Positions 14,494-15,058 of a stretch of 15,058 nt of DNA are shown piece after piece. How positions within the stretch are numbered: the first letter of the stretch is position 1; each line of letters starts with the position of its first letter. The stretch spans positions 10,230-25,287 of the forward strand of contig PBVO01000035.1 in NCBI GenBank assembly GCA_002729015.1, read 5' to 3'. The notes beneath the pieces were generated by a model that did not search any database, was not told the origin of the DNA, and worked only from the letters and a program-made list of their open reading frames with translations. Source of the stretch: Candidatus Poribacteria bacterium (GTDB lineage: Bacteria > Poribacteria > WGA-4E > UBA9662). The position numbers were made by a program, and so were the translations under genes.

Positions 14494-15058
14494 TTACACG
14501 AATTGAGGAGGTCGTTGTGGCTTCATAGGTTGAATTATATCACGCTGATCCGGTGTCAATCGGGATAAAAGTTGGTCCGAATGGGGTAAGTTAAACCGCT
14601 CACGTACGAAACGAGGCGAATACCGGTAAACAACTGTTCGGCGATAACCTGGATTAACTCGCTTTGCTGAACCATGGGTGATTGCGTCAGTAAACATGAC
14701 CGCATCCCCGGCTTTCAAATAAATCTCTTTTGTGGCTAAGGCCGTACCTGCAGGCAAACCGGTCACACCATCATATACTAACCCTTTGCCGTTTGCTTCT
14801 AAGCGAGGGTGTATCTCGGTACAATTGTGGCTGCTAGGTACCAATACTGGGGGACCATCTCCCGGACCGATATCCTCTAATGCTAGAAGTAAATTTATTT
14901 GACCAACCATCCATTCGCCGGTATTTTCTTGCCGAAAGGTTAAATAACTCAATGGCACGTGACCACCGCAATGGATATGAATATAACCGCCCTGACCTCG
15001 CACATTGAGAAAATTCTCATGTATTGACAAACCATTGACTTCAGAGTTGATATATCGG
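14494..15058 (-). CDS. Phytanoyl-CoA dioxygenase (PhyH) family protein, N-terminus cut by the window edge
   Basis: The frame is open to the right edge, so the start lies outside the window and only the last 187 residues or so are seen. The PhyH core is clear: the GGYIHIHCGGH segment, GEWMVGQINLLLALEDIGPGDGPPVLVPSSH, KAGDAVMFTDAITHGSAKRVNPGYRRTVVYRY with the distal His of the iron site, and a following Arg for 2-oxoglutarate. A canonical His-x-Asp is not visible in the present part; the matching position reads His-Cys-Gly. A TTG at 15028-15030 could be mistaken for a start, but the coding character continues upstream of it. It lies immediately upstream of, and probably cotranscribed with, the enolase-superfamily gene. 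The substrate is unknown. Confidence 0.8.
   Translation of the reverse strand, partial: RYINSEVNGLSIHENFLNVRGQGGYIHIHCGGHVPLSYLTFRQENTGEWMVGQINLLLALEDIGPGDGPPVLVPSSHNCTEIHPRLEANGKGLVYDGVTGLPAGTALATKEIYLKAGDAVMFTDAITHGSAKRVNPGYRRTVVYRYSPRFVRERFNLPHSDQLLSRLTPDQRDIIQPMKPQRPPQFV

Noticed and set aside
15028..15030. TTG as the start of the right-edge PhyH protein
   Set aside because: The frame stays open and protein-like to the window edge, and the remaining protein is too short for the family, so the true start lies outside.

Overview
The window reads as a stretch of a moderately AT-rich bacterial chromosome from an organism with an outer membrane. The evidence is a secreted c-type cytochrome fused to a beta-barrel, signal peptides, and near-consensus sigma-70 promoters. 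No rRNA or tRNA is present, so taxonomy rests on gene style. Two phytanoyl-CoA dioxygenase (PhyH) family genes, a ThuA-like gene, a sugar-acid enolase-superfamily gene and a secreted LamG protein are a mix I associate with Poribacteria or Latescibacteria-like marine lineages. That assignment is an inference from recollection, not a demonstrated fact.

Layout. 1-157: tail of an unidentified + strand gene, then a strong bidirectional hairpin terminator. 239-3500 (- strand): the branched-chain amino acid operon ilvB-ilvN-ilvC. It is preceded by a complete T-box riboswitch (about 3578-3869) with a terminator, an antiterminator, a UGGU acceptor-binding bulge and a likely GUC (valine) specifier, all under a TTGACA-17-TATACT promoter. 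3937-4551 (-): Mn-type superoxide dismutase. 4699-5799 (-): a diheme cytochrome c / outer-membrane barrel fusion. 5800-6513: a gene-poor AT-rich stretch with promoters and possible gene remnants. 6514-10303 (+): a secreted LamG protein, then a close-packed set of PhyH dioxygenase, ThuA-like protein, SAM methyltransferase and phosphoglycerate mutase (gpmA). A long hairpin separates gpmA from the convergent folE. 10331-12683 (-): GTP cyclohydrolase I (folE), a tandem two-domain 6-pyruvoyl/6-carboxy-tetrahydropterin synthase homologue, and a 1-Cys (Prx6-type) peroxiredoxin. 12844-13179 (+): a small three-helix membrane protein. 13225-15058 (-): an enolase-superfamily sugar-acid dehydratase/racemase homologue and, just upstream, a second PhyH protein cut by the window edge.

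How the genes fit together. ilvBNC makes the shared valine/isoleucine/leucine precursors and appears to be switched by uncharged tRNA. FolE makes dihydroneopterin triphosphate, the substrate of the tandem PTPS/QueD homologue next to it, which points to a pterin or 7-deazaguanine branch. SodA and the peroxiredoxin form the oxidative-stress theme. The PhyH/ThuA/methyltransferase and PhyH/enolase-superfamily groups look like accessory catabolic or modification modules of unknown substrate.

The observations most worth a second look are the valine T-box, the cytochrome-barrel fusion, the tandem PTPS protein whose first domain has lost its catalytic cysteine, the triple 10-bp repeat that supplies the folE ribosome binding site, and a perfect 12-bp inverted repeat in front of the PTPS gene. 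I saw no CRISPR array, insertion sequence or tRNA gene.
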